Below, in pieces: positions 7,026 to 14,244 of a stretch of 64,000 nt of DNA; position 1 is the first letter of the stretch; the number at the start of each line of letters is the position of its first letter. This stretch comes from Kapaibacterium sp044224925 (GTDB lineage: Bacteria > Bacteroidota > Ignavibacteria > Kapaibacteriales > Kapaibacteriaceae): positions 682,001 through 746,000 of the forward strand of contig JBGAJM010000001.1 of the NCBI GenBank assembly GCA_044224925.1, read 5' to 3'. The position numbers were made by a program, and so were the translations under genes. Below the pieces are notes generated by a model, which was not told where the DNA came from, searched no databases, and saw only the letters and a list, made by a program, of their open reading frames with translations.

Positions 7026-9175
7026 GAGAGAACTCCGTAGATCGGTCGTATACGTTCGTCGTCAACGGTGGTTTCAGCAACCCCGTTCACGACCATCGAT
7101 ACAATGGTGATATCGTCGTGTTGGTCTGTCCCGTTTCCATGCATGTGCAAGAGCTCGAGGGTCTTGGTGATCACCGTCGAGGCTGTCGTCGTCCCGATGT
7201 TCGCCAGCATCTCGCAGACCGGTTCGATCCCGATCTCCCCGAGCGCCGCATCGCGTCGCTCGTTGACGCCGTCGGTGGTGAGCATGATGATGTCGTGCGA
7301 CTCCACCGGAAACTCGATCTCTTCCGTCACCCGATCGAACGTGGCCGGTGCCACGAGGCCAATGGCAATGCCCTTCGGTGTATACGTCCGAATGGTCGAG
7401 CCCGACCGCAACAGCAGCGGCGTATGCCCCGCACGGGCCATGCGCATGGTCATCGTTGCGACATCGTAGTCAACGGCCGTCATCGTGATGTAGGTCTGCT
7501 TCTCCATCGATCCCATCAATGCTGCATTCACTCGGCGAAGGAGATCGGCCGGTCCGTTCGACGAACGCATCTCTGCGAGCACAACGCCCTTGAGCGTGGC
7601 CATGTAGAGTGCCGCCGGGATCCCCTTCCCCGACACATCGGCAATGATAACACCGGGACGTCCATTTGCGAAGCGCACGTAGTCGTAGTAATCCCCACCG
7701 ATCTCTTCCGCAGGGATGGTGATGGCGGCAAGGCCCAAGGAGGGAATGTCGGGCGCGGAGATGGGAAGCAATGAGGATTGGATCCGTCGAGCCACATCGA
7801 ATTCCTTCTGCAGACGTTCCTTCTCGATGGCCATTTCCATCAATCGTGTCTGGTCCAATGCGATCGAGATCGTATCGCCGAAGGCCGTGAGCAATCGCAG
7901 ATCATCGGCCTCGAATCCATACTCGATCGTGCTGAACATCACCAGCGTGCCCGTCCGACGGTGCTCGCGAATGAGCGGCACCGTGATCACCGAACGGATC
8001 GGCAACGTTGCGTCGGCACCAAGTACATCGGGGAGCGAATCGATCAAGGCCGGCCGAGCATTGTCCATGAACATCCGGTGAAGCGCACGGTCGCGATGCA
8101 GTACGCGCACATAGTCGGCGTGGACGTTCTTCGAGGCGACCACGCGGATCGATCCGTCGTCGTCGTACAACTCGCACCATGCCCCATGTGCCCTGCATAC
8201 TTGCAAGGCGAACTGCGTCACCGATGAGAGCAGCGTGTCGACATCGGCCGTTTCCGCCATCATGCGTGTCAGATGGGCGAGCGACTCCACTTCGCTCGAC
8301 CGCCGGTCGACGATGCCACTATTGGGCAGGGAGGCAAGGACGGCAAAGAAGAGACGTGCAAAGAACACGAAGCCGAAGAGATTGATGGCACCGGGAAGAA
8401 TGGCCCCGCTGCGAACGAACATCGCCGCTGACTGCGTCACGAAGGCATCACCATTGAAGGCATGCCAACTGGCAAGGAGTCCGGCAGCAAAGGCCGCACA
8501 TGTTGTCAGCCACAGCAATCGGATCTTCTTGTCCATGGTGAGCGTGGCAAGCCAGTTCAGGCGCTTGATGCTCATGAGCATGACAATGCTGCCGATCACG
8601 ACGAGCGTGATGCTCAGACCACTGAAGACGCTGGCCACAGAACCAAGGGCCGACAGCAACCAAACGCCGAACAGGATGATCATGAGCAGGATCAGATACC
8701 GACCCGTGCGCTCATGTCGGCGCATCTGCATGAACCATGCGAGGAAGCCCGCAAGACCGATCGATACGATGAATGTGCCAAGGGCAAGGATGTGGGACGT
8801 GACGACGGTGGTGATGTTCGTCGGCACTCCTTCGACAACATCACTTGGCAACAATGCTCCCAGCAAGAGCAAGGCCAAGGCACTGATGGCATACGTCGTC
8901 AGTGCGCCGGCGAGGACCTCATAGGAGACCTCTTTTCCGGTACGTTTCGTGTAAGTAAGGAAGACGACGCCGATCACGCAGACCAGGATCAGGTCACTGG
9001 CCACGGTGAGCAATACCTCCACCATGAACGTGTCGGTCAGGGTATGCCCACCGTACACGGCCCAGAACGTGACCACGACCATGCGTGCTACGAGAAGGAC
9101 AATGCCGGTGATGACGAAGATCGTCGTGAGCGTCCGTTTCTGTTGATCCGTCGGAGAGAGGAACGTTGAGGTCAT
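7022..9175 (-). CDS. Membrane-bound GAF-SpoIIE (PP2C-type) serine phosphatase
   Basis: A 717-residue protein. Residues 1-~290 hold about eight hydrophobic helices, a membrane input module of unknown ligand. A GAF domain follows (~300-450), then a coiled-coil-like linker ('EKERLQKEFDVARRIQ') and the SpoIIE/RsbU PP2C phosphatase domain (~490-690) with metal-binding acidic motifs 'EEIGGDYYDY' and 'IADVSGKGIPAALYM'. It would remove phosphate from the adjacent STAS protein when its membrane or GAF part senses a signal. It overlaps the DUF4920 lipoprotein gene and the STAS gene by ATGA. The signal sensed cannot be read from the sequence. Confidence 0.9.
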   Translation of the reverse strand: MTSTFLSPTDQQKRTLTTIFVITGIVLLVARMVVVTFWAVYGGHTLTDTFMVEVLLTVASDLILVCVIGVVFLTYTKRTGKEVSYEVLAGALTTYAISALALLLLGALLPSDVVEGVPTNITTVVTSHILALGTFIVSIGLAGFLAWFMQMRRHERTGRYLILLMIILFGVWLLSALGSVASVFSGLSITLVVIGSIVMLMSIKRLNWLATLTMDKKIRLLWLTTCAAFAAGLLASWHAFNGDAFVTQSAAMFVRSGAILPGAINLFGFVFFARLFFAVLASLPNSGIVDRRSSEVESLAHLTRMMAETADVDTLLSSVTQFALQVCRAHGAWCELYDDDGSIRVVASKNVHADYVRVLHRDRALHRMFMDNARPALIDSLPDVLGADATLPIRSVITVPLIREHRRTGTLVMFSTIEYGFEADDLRLLTAFGDTISIALDQTRLMEMAIEKERLQKEFDVARRIQSSLLPISAPDIPSLGLAAITIPAEEIGGDYYDYVRFANGRPGVIIADVSGKGIPAALYMATLKGVVLAEMRSSNGPADLLRRVNAALMGSMEKQTYITMTAVDYDVATMTMRMARAGHTPLLLRSGSTIRTYTPKGIAIGLVAPATFDRVTEEIEFPVESHDIIMLTTDGVNERRDAALGEIGIEPVCEMLANIGTTTASTVITKTLELLHMHGNGTDQHDDITIVSMVVNGVAETTVDDERIRPIYGVLS

Positions 9176-9609
9176 TCTGTGTACTCGATACCGGTGGTCG
9201 TCATCAATGGAATTCGTTGATCGCCACGCATCGCCTGCACGGTTGCATCCGTCAGACCGATGGTGGGACCGATGGCCCGTGCGGTTTCCTCATCGACGAG
9301 TTCTTCCTGCACGACGCCTTCTACGACCACCTCTCCCAGAAGTGACAGTGGGACGGTAAATGCCTCTTGTTTGAACGTCATTCGCAATGATCTCGAACCG
9401 TCCGTGATCACCATCCAGCAGCCTTCCTCCTGACAGACACTGCGGACGGTCCCTTTGATCGTCACCGTTCGTCCGAAGGAGCGCGGATCGAGCGCCTGCG
9501 ACACCGTGAGCACGGTCGTCGTGGATGGGGGCGTTCCGAGGACCTTGGTGCGACTGCAAGAACTCAAAAGGAATGCCGAAAGGGCAACGATGACAAGGAT
9601 GGTTTTCAT
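9172..9609 (-). CDS. DUF4920-like lipoprotein
   Basis: A 145-residue predicted lipoprotein. The lipobox 'LLSSC' lies at the end of a 17-residue signal helix if the ATG at 9607-9609 is used; two in-frame ATGs further upstream (9637-9639 and 9649-9651) would put extra polar residues before the helix. The mature part has the OB-like pattern 'GTVRSVCQEEGCWMVI' (two cysteines) and 'VPLSLLGEVVVEGVV', typical of DUF4920 proteins, often found near redox or metal genes. It is the first gene of the rsb-ccm run. A TAGTTTG box (9616-9622) sits 6 bases before the ATG and may be its promoter. Function unknown. Confidence 0.7.
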   Translation of the reverse strand: MKTILVIVALSAFLLSSCSRTKVLGTPPSTTTVLTVSQALDPRSFGRTVTIKGTVRSVCQEEGCWMVITDGSRSLRMTFKQEAFTVPLSLLGEVVVEGVVQEELVDEETARAIGPTIGLTDATVQAMRGDQRIPLMTTTGIEYTE

Positions 9610-9719
9610 GGTCTGCAAACTACCATTGTTGTCGCTCATGACGAATCTCACACAGGCATTCCACCCGTATTACTAGCTTCGCACAGTTCTCGAACCAACG
9701 CATTCAATTGGAGTTCGCC

Positions 9720-10196
9720 ATGGACCTTGCCCACGTCCACCTCATGCTCAACCACGTCCCGTTGATCGGCACCTTCACGGCGGCCTGCGTCATTGCTTGG
9801 GCCCTGCTCAGAAAGAGCGACACCTTCAAGCGATTCGGCATGGTCGTTTTGGTCATTTCGGCTCTGGTCACGCTTCCCACCTATTTCACGGGCGAGCCTG
9901 CAGAGGAGCGCGTGGAGCACTTCCCAGGGGTCGAGCGCGCTGTGATCCACGAACACGAAGAGGCGGGCGAGGCGGGCATCATCGTGATGAGCATTGCGGG
10001 CACCATTGCCCTTGCCGCCTTGATCCTTACCAACAAACGCCCCACCACACTTCATCGGTGGTCCATCGTCATCCTGGTGATCTCGCTGTTCTCGTTCTCG
10101 GTGATGTCGCGGGTGGCCTATCTGGGCGGCCAGGTGATGCATCCGGAACTTCGGGGCGTCGCCTCCCCTGCCGCTCCCGGTGACCACGACGAGTGA
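9720..10196 (+). CDS. Four-helix membrane protein, DUF2231-like
   Basis: A 158-residue protein with four predicted transmembrane helices. Helix 1 carries the motif 'HVHLMLNHVPLIG', with spaced histidines like those of DUF2231 and related small cytochrome-like membrane proteins; an extracellular or cytoplasmic loop between helices 2 and 3 adds 'HEHEEAGEAG'. The ATG at 9720-9722 is preferred because a GGAG ribosome site precedes it by six bases; an upstream TTG in frame is less likely. The histidines could bind heme or metal, but this is not shown. It ends at a strong hairpin terminator and stands alone on the plus strand. Confidence 0.6.
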   Translation: MDLAHVHLMLNHVPLIGTFTAACVIAWALLRKSDTFKRFGMVVLVISALVTLPTYFTGEPAEERVEHFPGVERAVIHEHEEAGEAGIIVMSIAGTIALAALILTNKRPTTLHRWSIVILVISLFSFSVMSRVAYLGGQVMHPELRGVASPAAPGDHDE

Positions 10197-10222
10197 CCCT
10201 ACGACAGCCCATGAAAACGAAA

Positions 10223-10251
10223 ACGGCCCGCTCGAAGTTCGAACGGGCCGT
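10223..10251. terminator. Bidirectional hairpin between the DUF2231-like gene and tRNA-Thr
   Basis: Perfect 8-bp arms ACGGCCCG (10223-10230) and CGGGCCGT (10244-10251) enclose a 13-base loop that can pair further (TCGAA/TTCGA). A-rich sequence lies to the left and TCTGTTT to the right. It would end both the plus-strand membrane-protein transcript and the minus-strand tRNA transcript. Confidence 0.75.
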
Positions 10252-10259
10252 CTGTTTCC

Positions 10260-10335
10260 TGGAGCCAATGACCGGACTTGAACCGGTGACCTGCTCATTA
10301 CGAATGAGCTGCTCTACCAGCTGAGCTACATTGGC
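10260..10335 (-). tRNA. tRNA-Thr (anticodon CGT)
   Basis: A complete cloverleaf of 76 bases on the minus strand: 7-bp acceptor stem GCCAATG/CATTGGC, D arm with AGCTGGTAGAGC, anticodon stem GCTCA/TGAGC with loop TTCGTAA (anticodon CGT, reading ACG), and T arm CCGG-TTCAAGT-CCGG. The discriminator is T and the CCA end is encoded in the DNA. Confidence 0.95.
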
Positions 10336-10344
10336 AGGAGATCA

Positions 10345-10375
10345 CAAAGTTAAACGTTAGCATGATTATTACCAA
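10345..10375 (-). promoter_or_regulatory. Promoter of tRNA-Thr, Bacteroidota type
   Basis: Minus-strand -7 element TAACTTTG (10345-10352) matches TAnnTTTG exactly, and a -33 TTG (10373-10375) lies exactly 20 bases upstream. The element ends 9 bases before the tRNA 5' end. The -33 part lies inside the first codons of the plus-strand lipoprotein gene that starts at 10362. Confidence 0.75.
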
Positions 10376-10904
10376 AGCGAAATTGGTGTTGATACTGGTT
10401 GCAGTGGCAAACCTTGGGTGTTCACGGGCAACTCAGAAAAGCACGTCGGCCATGACTGACTCGACGCTTCAATCGAGAAGGCAGAGACCCTCTACAGCCA
10501 TTGCCCAACCACTTCCAATTGGTGGATCGAGACTCTATCCGTTGTACAAAGGAATGTATCTAGATGTTGGCGGAACTGGGTGCTACATTGAGCTCGAAGT
10601 TTCTCCAGGGCCAACTCCAAGCAAGTTCCTAGGAAAAGGCCGTCTAGCTGAAACCGATTTTGAGGATGCCCGCCAACCGATCTTTAGTCCGTTTTCGTGC
10701 ACGATTAACATGACCAGTGACTCAACCGGCGAGATCACAGTAGAATCATTTACAAACTCTTCGACCACTCATATGACTGAGATAAAGTTTCAAGTCTCTA
10801 ATGCGATGGGATACGCACTATCTGCTCTATGGGGCACTGCTCGCATTAACGTAAACAACCGCGAGTATAAAGGCACCATGCTGTTGCATTGCTTTGGCTC
10901 GTAA
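10362..10904 (+). CDS. Orphan AT-richer lipoprotein, unknown function
   Basis: A 180-residue predicted lipoprotein: signal helix followed by lipobox 'ANLGC' (Cys20), then a Ser/Thr/Gln-rich linker and a soluble domain of about 120 residues with cysteines at 'GTGCY', 'FSCT' and 'LHCFG'. I do not recognise the family. Base and codon use differ from its neighbours: more A/T, with codons such as ATT, AAA and TCT that are rare nearby. This suggests recent acquisition. There is no clear ribosome-binding site, and its 5' end overlaps the -33 box of the divergent tRNA-Thr promoter. It ends 6 bases before the convergent glycosylase gene. Confidence 0.65.
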   Translation: MIITKAKLVLILVAVANLGCSRATQKSTSAMTDSTLQSRRQRPSTAIAQPLPIGGSRLYPLYKGMYLDVGGTGCYIELEVSPGPTPSKFLGKGRLAETDFEDARQPIFSPFSCTINMTSDSTGEITVESFTNSSTTHMTEIKFQVSNAMGYALSALWGTARINVNNREYKGTMLLHCFGS

Positions 10905-10910
10905 CACTCA

Positions 10911-11594
10911 TCATGCAAGCGTGTAGTTTTGGAGCGTGCGCACATACTCCTGTACGTAGCGCTCCATCTCCCGCCTGCGGTATTGGATCACATAACGGGG
11001 ATGGTCGAGATAGACCACCGTATCGAAATGGATGTGCGGGCGAATGTGCTTTTCGAAGAACGTTTTCAATGCGCCTGATCCAAGAAGGACCGTCGCATCG
11101 GTCCGCAAACCGGCCTTGATCATCGTCCGCATCGAGTCGAGCACGAACGGGACGATGTCGGCCTTCAACCGTGCATCGTCGTAGAAGTTGATGTTCTTTC
11201 CGTCTTTGACGAAGCCGAGTGGACTGAGCGCCGACATGAAGATGTCGCGGTAGAATGCCTTCGGTCCGCCATACGCATCGATCACCGACGAGATGAACTC
11301 TGCCGATGGCTCCCGACGTCCCGTCAGCGTGGACTGCAATCCCAGTTGATGTGTGAGTGCATACGGATCCGTGAACGAGAGTCCCGTCACACCCGCTCCG
11401 AATCTGCCGGGATTGATGCCCCACACAGAAAGCCGTGCATGCGTTCCGGTGTAGTACGTCGCACAGAACTGGTGGATCACCGACCGCACATCGTCAGAAC
11501 GGTATGGGTCTAACACAGAAAAACCGTCGGGCAACGTCACATCAAGCGTTAGCGAGGTGAGGAGTTGCTCGACGGTCCTTCCGAATGCTGCCAT
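10911..11594 (-). CDS. SMUG2-like uracil-DNA glycosylase family protein (DUF4918)
   Basis: A 227-residue protein. The segment 'WGINPGRFGAGVTGLSFTDP' near residue 60 is the active-site loop typical of SMUG-type enzymes, and 'YLDHPRYV' near residue 205 lies where the second UDG motif is expected. The overall form matches the Bacteroidota SMUG2/DUF4918 group, which removes uracil or related bases from DNA. The ATG at 11592-11594 was chosen because it lies 2 bases after the carboxypeptidase stop and before the conserved region; a longer frame reads back into that gene. Substrate range is inferred from family. Confidence 0.78.
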   Translation of the reverse strand: MAAFGRTVEQLLTSLTLDVTLPDGFSVLDPYRSDDVRSVIHQFCATYYTGTHARLSVWGINPGRFGAGVTGLSFTDPYALTHQLGLQSTLTGRREPSAEFISSVIDAYGGPKAFYRDIFMSALSPLGFVKDGKNINFYDDARLKADIVPFVLDSMRTMIKAGLRTDATVLLGSGALKTFFEKHIRPHIHFDTVVYLDHPRYVIQYRRREMERYVQEYVRTLQNYTLA

Positions 11595-11596
11595 GC

Positions 11597-13090
11597 TTAG
11601 AAGCCGTACACGCGTGCCGCTCGTGCGCCAACATAGTCCAGGAAGTCCACTTCCGTAAGCTCCCGTCCTGTGATGCGCTTGATGATCTCTGTCGGCAATT
11701 CCGTACGGCCGTACTGGTGGATGTTCTCGCGCAACCATGCACGGATCGGTGCAAAGTTACCGCGCGCGATCTGCTCCGTCACGTCGGGCATGGCCACCTT
11801 CAACGCATTCCACTCCATGGCCGCATAGAGCTTGCCAAGTGTGTACGATGGGAAGTAGCCGATCCCACCGAAGGACCAGTGCACATCCTGCAAACATCCT
11901 TCGGCATCATTGGGCGGTGTGATGCCCAGCGAGGCCTGCATCTTCTCGTTCCAGATGCGAGGAATATCGGCGACCTCGATCACGCCCGCCACAAGGTCAC
12001 GTTCGATCTCGAATCGCAAGATGATGTGCAGGTTGTAGGTGAGCTCATCGCTCTCGACGCGGTTCATCGATGGTGCCATCTTGTTGATGGCCTTGAAGAA
12101 CGATTCTGCGGTCTGGTCGGCAAGTTGCGTCGGGAAGGCGGCACGGAGGCGTGGGAAGGCCCACGTCCAGAATGCTTCGCTGCGTGCGATCACATTCTCC
12201 CAGAAGAGCGACTGCGATTCATGGATGCCCATGCTCGCACCTTGTGCACTTGGAGTGCGCGCCAGGTCTTCGCCGATCCCCTGCTCATACATACCGTGGC
12301 CGGCCTCATGAATGAGACCGAACAGACAGGAACGCAGATCGTTCTCGCGAATGCGCGTCGTCAGTCGCACGTCCGTTGCACCGAACGACGTGCAGAACGG
12401 ATGCGCCGAGAGATCGACGCGACCGGTGTGCATGTCGAATCCAAGTGCCTGCACGATCTCGCGGGCCACGTCAAGTTGCGTCGACGTGTCGTACGAACGA
12501 TGCAGGACATCGTCATTGGCCTGTGCAAGGTTGGGCTGGATCTTGGCCAACAGCGCCGTTGTTCCCACGCGCAAGCGATCGAAGATCGGCGTGATCACGT
12601 CCACCGTCAGACCCGGCTCGTATTGATCGAGGAGCAGATCGTAGGGATGGGCGCAAGTGCCGAGATAGGATACTTCCTGACGCTTGAGTTCGACCGTGCG
12701 TTGCAGCAAGGGTGCGAAGATGCTGAAGTCCGATGCATCCTTTGCACGCTTCCATGCATCCTGCGCAAGCGAGGCCACGCGCGACTGTTCTTCGACCAAC
12801 TCTGCCGGGAGTTGTATGGCGCGATCATGATCGCGAATGAACATCTCGGCCACACGACGTTCACGCTCGGGCATGGTGGCCAGTTGCGGCTTCACAGCAG
12901 CAACGGCGGCCTTTGCCGCATCGTTCGTCATGAACGAATGGATCAGGGACGACAGCGTGGCAAGCTGCTCGGAACGTCCGATCACAGCACCGTCCGGCAT
13001 GTAGGTCTCTTGATCCCAGCCAAGCACGGCTGCCGCTTGCCCAAGGTCCGTGACCGTGTGCATGATCTTCTTCAGGTTGTCGTAGCTCAT
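11597..13090 (-). CDS. Carboxypeptidase Taq, M32 zinc metallopeptidase
   Basis: A 497-residue, mostly helical cytoplasmic protein of the M32 family. The zinc motif HEAGH is at residues 261-265, followed by the family stretch 'GMYEQGIGEDL' and, further on, 'IHESQS' supplying the third ligand region. Length matches known members (about 500). It trims residues from peptide C-termini, probably in peptide recycling. The start overlaps the queA stop by ATGA, and the glycosylase gene follows after 2 bases, so the three appear to form one transcript. Confidence 0.93.
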   Translation of the reverse strand: MSYDNLKKIMHTVTDLGQAAAVLGWDQETYMPDGAVIGRSEQLATLSSLIHSFMTNDAAKAAVAAVKPQLATMPERERRVAEMFIRDHDRAIQLPAELVEEQSRVASLAQDAWKRAKDASDFSIFAPLLQRTVELKRQEVSYLGTCAHPYDLLLDQYEPGLTVDVITPIFDRLRVGTTALLAKIQPNLAQANDDVLHRSYDTSTQLDVAREIVQALGFDMHTGRVDLSAHPFCTSFGATDVRLTTRIRENDLRSCLFGLIHEAGHGMYEQGIGEDLARTPSAQGASMGIHESQSLFWENVIARSEAFWTWAFPRLRAAFPTQLADQTAESFFKAINKMAPSMNRVESDELTYNLHIILRFEIERDLVAGVIEVADIPRIWNEKMQASLGITPPNDAEGCLQDVHWSFGGIGYFPSYTLGKLYAAMEWNALKVAMPDVTEQIARGNFAPIRAWLRENIHQYGRTELPTEIIKRITGRELTEVDFLDYVGARAARVYGF

Positions 13091-14133
13091 ATGATCATCA
13101 TGGCGTCGCCATAGGCAAAGAAGCGATAGTCGCTCTTCATGGCGCGCTTATAGGCCTTGAACAGCGTCTCCTTGTTGCCCAGATAGGCAGTGGCAAGGAG
13201 GAGGGCCGGCGAGGCGGGAAGGTGAAGGTTCGTGATGAAGCGATTGGCGATCTTGAATTCGTACGGTGGGTGGATGAACTTGTCCGTCCATCCCTTGTTC
13301 GGCTTGACGATGCCGCTCGTGAGCACACTGGACTCAAGTGCACGAACAACGCTGCTGCCAACGGCATACACGTTCTTCTTGGCCTTGAGGGCCTTGTTGA
13401 TCACGTCAGCAGAGTCCTTCGTGATCTCGAAGTACTCGGAATACATGCGGTGCTTGGTAAGGTCTTCCACTTCGATCTGTTCGAAGATCCCCTGGCCGAT
13501 GTTGAGGGTGACCTTGGCGATCTTCACGCCCTTCTTCTCTGCCGCCTTCAAGATCTTCTCCGAGAAGTGCAGACCGGCCGTGGGCGGTGCGATGGAGCCG
13601 ACCTTGCTGTCGTTGGCGAACACACACTGATAGGTTTCCTTGTCGTGCTCGGTCGGCTCGCGCTTGATGTACTCCGGCAGGGGCATTTGGCCGATGCGCT
13701 CGATCACCTTGTGCAGGTCGCCGTCATACGAGAAGCGCACCGTGCGGCCACGCGACGTGGTGTTGTCGATGATCTCGCAATAGAACTTGTTGTTGTCGAA
13801 GTAGATCTTGTTGCCGATGCGGACCTTGCGGGCGGGCTCGACGAGCACGTCCCAGATGCGCTCTTGGGCCTTCAGCTCACGAAGCAACATCACTTCGATC
13901 TTGGCATTCGTCTTTTCCTTCTTGCCGAATAGACGGGCCGGAAAGACCTTGGTCTCGTTGACCACGATCACATCGCCCTTGTCCATGTAGTTGACGATAT
14001 CCTTGAAGTGCTTGTCTTCGATCTCACCGGTTTCCTTGTTGATGACCATCAACTTGGCGCTCTCACGAGGATCGGCTGGGAACTTCGCAACAGCATTTTT
14101 AGGTACGGTGAATTTGAATTCTGACAACTTCAT
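13087..14133 (-). CDS. queA: S-adenosylmethionine:tRNA ribosyltransferase-isomerase
   Basis: A 348-residue QueA protein, which moves the ribosyl part of SAM to 7-aminomethyl-7-deazaguanine in tRNA to form epoxyqueuosine. Family landmarks are the start 'LSEFKFTVPKNAVAKFPADPR', 'VIVVNETKVFPARL', 'PLPEYIKREP', 'GSIAPPTAGLHFSE' and 'HLPASPALLLATAYLG'. The length is normal. It is the first gene of the queA-carboxypeptidase-glycosylase run. A TTG-N21-TATTTTTG promoter lies 33 bases upstream (14167-14198). The frame is rich in AAG/AAC codons compared with its neighbours. Confidence 0.96.
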   Translation of the reverse strand: MKLSEFKFTVPKNAVAKFPADPRESAKLMVINKETGEIEDKHFKDIVNYMDKGDVIVVNETKVFPARLFGKKEKTNAKIEVMLLRELKAQERIWDVLVEPARKVRIGNKIYFDNNKFYCEIIDNTTSRGRTVRFSYDGDLHKVIERIGQMPLPEYIKREPTEHDKETYQCVFANDSKVGSIAPPTAGLHFSEKILKAAEKKGVKIAKVTLNIGQGIFEQIEVEDLTKHRMYSEYFEITKDSADVINKALKAKKNVYAVGSSVVRALESSVLTSGIVKPNKGWTDKFIHPPYEFKIANRFITNLHLPASPALLLATAYLGNKETLFKAYKRAMKSDYRFFAYGDAMMII

Positions 14134-14166
14134 GGGGTATCCTTACGTGGCCGAGAAAAAAGAGTG

Positions 14167-14198
14167 CAAAAATAAGGATTTCATGACCCTCAGGTCAA
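14167..14198 (-). promoter_or_regulatory. queA promoter, Bacteroidota type
   Basis: Minus-strand -7 element TATTTTTG (14167-14174) with a -33 TTG at 14196-14198, spacer 21 bases; 33 bases before the queA ATG. The 111-base spacer between queA and uvrB is AT-rich; no clear uvrB promoter was identified. Confidence 0.65.
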
Positions 14199-14244
14199 TC
14201 AAAATCGTTACTTTTTAAGGTTATGGTCAATTTTAGCGCCTAGA

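Noticed and set aside
10260..10904. Genomic island integrated at tRNA-Thr
   Set aside because: The odd lipoprotein lies at the tRNA 5' side; no integrase, no repeat of the tRNA 3' end and no second boundary were seen.
11585..13114. Plus-strand open frame of 509 codons opposite the M32 carboxypeptidase
   Set aside because: Antisense shadow; the minus frame has the HEAGH zinc motif and normal length.
14134..14244. PreQ1 riboswitch before queA
   Set aside because: The leader after the proposed promoter is only about 30 bases and lacks the preQ1 pseudoknot pattern.
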